DNA from: Georgenia muralis
GTDB taxonomy: Bacteria; Actinomycetota; Actinomycetes; Actinomycetales; Actinomycetaceae
Length of the DNA: 64,000 nt
Direction of reading: 5' to 3'
Assembly (NCBI RefSeq): GCF_003814705.1
Contig: NZ_RKRA01000001.1
Location: 2,480,001 to 2,544,000 of the forward strand
The notes beneath the pieces are model-generated. The model saw nothing but the letters and a program-made list of their open reading frames with translations, did not search any database and was not told the origin of the DNA. Below are positions 62,699 through 64,000 of this stretch, one piece after another (position 1 is the first letter of the stretch; each line of letters begins with the position of its first letter). Both the position numbers and the translations under genes were made by a program.

Positions 62699-63933
62699 TC
62701 GACCCAGACCAGCCGGTGGTCGGAGGTGGGGAACGGGAACTGCCCGGTGAGCTCCGAGCCCGGCTCGTCGGCTGCGGGCCAGAAGACGCCGGAGCCCGCC
62801 ACGGGGAGGTGCTTCGACGGGAGCGCGTAGTCCACCCCGAGGTTCCCCGGCGCGGGGTCGTCGCTGAAGTCCGCGGTGTCCAGCGCGTTGTCGCCGCGGT
62901 GGAGGAGGTTCGCCCCACCCTGGGTCAGTGCCGCCTCCACGGCGCCGGTGGAGGTGGGCTCGGGGTCCCGCACACGGGGGTTCTCGAGGAGCTGGTCGAT
63001 GGCACCGGGGACCGAGTCGCCGTCGAGGGGGTCGGCGTTGTAGTCGCCGACGATGACGAATCGGTCGTTCGCCGCCAGACCACCTCGGCCGCCGTCGTCG
63101 TCGTAGATGTACCCCGCGTCACGCCCGCCGGCGACGTAGTCGGCCCAGAGCCGGGTCTCGTCGTGGTTGCGCCGGCCGTTGCGGTCCTCCACGCCGTCGA
63201 AGGTGGGGGGTGTGGGGTGGGCGGCCAGGACGTGGACGGTCCGGCCCCACACCTGCACCGGCACGTCCCAGTGGGACTTGCTCGACAGCGGCAGCGCGGC
63301 CAGCTCGGCGTCGTCGTACCAGTCGCCCGCACCGGCGACGGCGGGGTCGTCGGGCAGGAGCGCGCCGGGCATGTCCGCCCAGCGGAAGTTCTGGAACGTC
63401 CGGACCTCGTCGGTGTCGATCGGGTACCGGGACAGCACGACCATGCCGAACTGACCGGGGAAGAAGCCGAAGCCGAGCGCGTCGCCGGGCCCGCCGACCG
63501 TGCCGTCGTTGTCCAGGTCGAGCCCCGAGGGCACCCCGGTGTTGACCGGCGCGGTGTACGCGTAGGGGTAGCGCAACGGCTCCTCGCCGCGCTGGGAGAC
63601 CTCGAGGTAGTTCTCGCGGAAGAGGTCGACGGCGAGCCCGTCGTCGTCGTGGTCGAACTCGTTGAGCAGCACGATGTCGGGGCGGGTGATCTGCAGGACC
63701 TGGGCGATGGCGGCGGCCTGCACGTCGTCGCCCTCGGTGAGGTCCTCGACGAGGTCACCTGCACCGGCCCGGTTGAGAGAGGCGTTGTAGGTCGCCACCC
63801 GCACGCTGGAGGGGACCTCCGGGCGGACCTTCGTGGGCGCGTCCGGACCGGGGTCGGCCGCAGCCGCCGGCGCCAGGGCGGCGGCGGTCACCAGCACCGC
63901 GGCCGCAAGAGCCGCCCGGGGTGTCCTCCGCAT
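62674..63933 (-). CDS. Secreted endonuclease/exonuclease/phosphatase-family protein
   Basis: 419 residues. Sec signal peptide (RRTPRAALAAAVLVTAAALA, cleavage near AAADPG). EEP fold: VRVATYNASLNR, the metal Glu in IVLLNEFDHD, VLAAHPTPP, FVIVGDYNADP and the final FPTSDHRLVWVDL (Asp-His). Resembles exported phosphatase/nuclease proteins of actinobacteria; the true substrate (nucleic acid, sphingomyelin or sugar phosphate) is unclear. GGAGG is very close to this ATG; a GTG 9 bp upstream is an alternative. Confidence 0.9.
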   Translation of the reverse strand: MRRTPRAALAAAVLVTAAALAPAAAADPGPDAPTKVRPEVPSSVRVATYNASLNRAGAGDLVEDLTEGDDVQAAAIAQVLQITRPDIVLLNEFDHDDDGLAVDLFRENYLEVSQRGEEPLRYPYAYTAPVNTGVPSGLDLDNDGTVGGPGDALGFGFFPGQFGMVVLSRYPIDTDEVRTFQNFRWADMPGALLPDDPAVAGAGDWYDDAELAALPLSSKSHWDVPVQVWGRTVHVLAAHPTPPTFDGVEDRNGRRNHDETRLWADYVAGGRDAGYIYDDDGGRGGLAANDRFVIVGDYNADPLDGDSVPGAIDQLLENPRVRDPEPTSTGAVEAALTQGGANLLHRGDNALDTADFSDDPAPGNLGVDYALPSKHLPVAGSGVFWPAADEPGSELTGQFPFPTSDHRLVWVDLRLVGRR

Positions 63934-64000
63934 ACCCTCCACGGTAACAACGCCGCAGGTGAGGCGTAACCCCCTGGGGACGAGCAGTCTCGGCCGCGCC

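Overview
This window looks like a chromosomal segment of a high-GC Gram-positive actinobacterium, most likely of the order Micrococcales. That placement is inferred from the gene content (adjacent clpP1 and clpP2 before clpX, a mycothiol-nitroreductase-type DsbA protein, a cysteine attenuator leader, a guanidine-III riboswitch and an F420-0 import cassette like the one described in Jonesia). No 16S gene is present. The GC-rich backbone is interrupted by one clearly foreign, lower-GC stretch at about 40.2-56.6 kb.

Region 1 (1-15.2 kb) is housekeeping. It holds a truncated aminopeptidase N, a DsbA-like protein, an M13 peptidase, rpiB, an Eis acetyltransferase, an overlapping DNA-repair pair (alkyltransferase-like protein and Nei-type glycosylase), and cysK-cysE behind an 18-residue Cys leader peptide. 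Next come a YigZ protein, the zinc-free ribosomal proteins L31B and L32 behind a Zur-like operator, a guanidinium exporter under a guanidine-III riboswitch, tRNA-Gly and tRNA-Pro, and a GNAT acetyltransferase. Region 2 (14.2-22.4 kb) is a xylo-oligosaccharide locus: a LacI regulator with a near-perfect operator, an ABC importer without its ATPase, a GH3 glycosidase and a GH10 xylanase with no signal peptide, suggesting uptake followed by cytoplasmic hydrolysis.

Region 3 (22.4-40.2 kb) carries a thioredoxin/DUF4395 pair, trigger factor, clpP1-clpP2-clpX, a Vms1/Rv2629-type release-factor homologue, two apparent gene remnants, chorismate mutase, a long-chain acyl-CoA ligase, valS, an S33 peptidase, a PfkB kinase facing a GH4 glycosidase, and a J-domain protein with a NERD-like C-terminus.

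Region 4 (40.2-56.6 kb) is an accessory island with a tyrosine recombinase at its right end. It contains a decayed ISL3 transposase, XRE regulators, two aldo/keto reductases, a frameshifted flavodoxin, several toxin-antitoxin (TA) modules and a nested insertion. An IS1380-family element sits exactly between yefM and yoeB. An IS3-family element lies inside its transposase, and an IS110-family element lies inside its left terminal inverted repeat. Target-site duplications allow the order of events to be read. The TA modules are punctuated by a repeated 13-bp motif and a 380-bp direct repeat.

Region 5 (56.6-64 kb) returns to the backbone. It contains a complete candidate cofactor-F420 salvage locus: an F420-dependent oxidoreductase overlapping cofE, facing a three-gene ABC cassette matching the proposed F420-0 importer. 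It ends with a secreted endonuclease/exonuclease/phosphatase-fold protein whose stop-codon-containing 3' end is tandemly amplified. Short tandem repeats at or just beyond gene ends recur at several places in the window.
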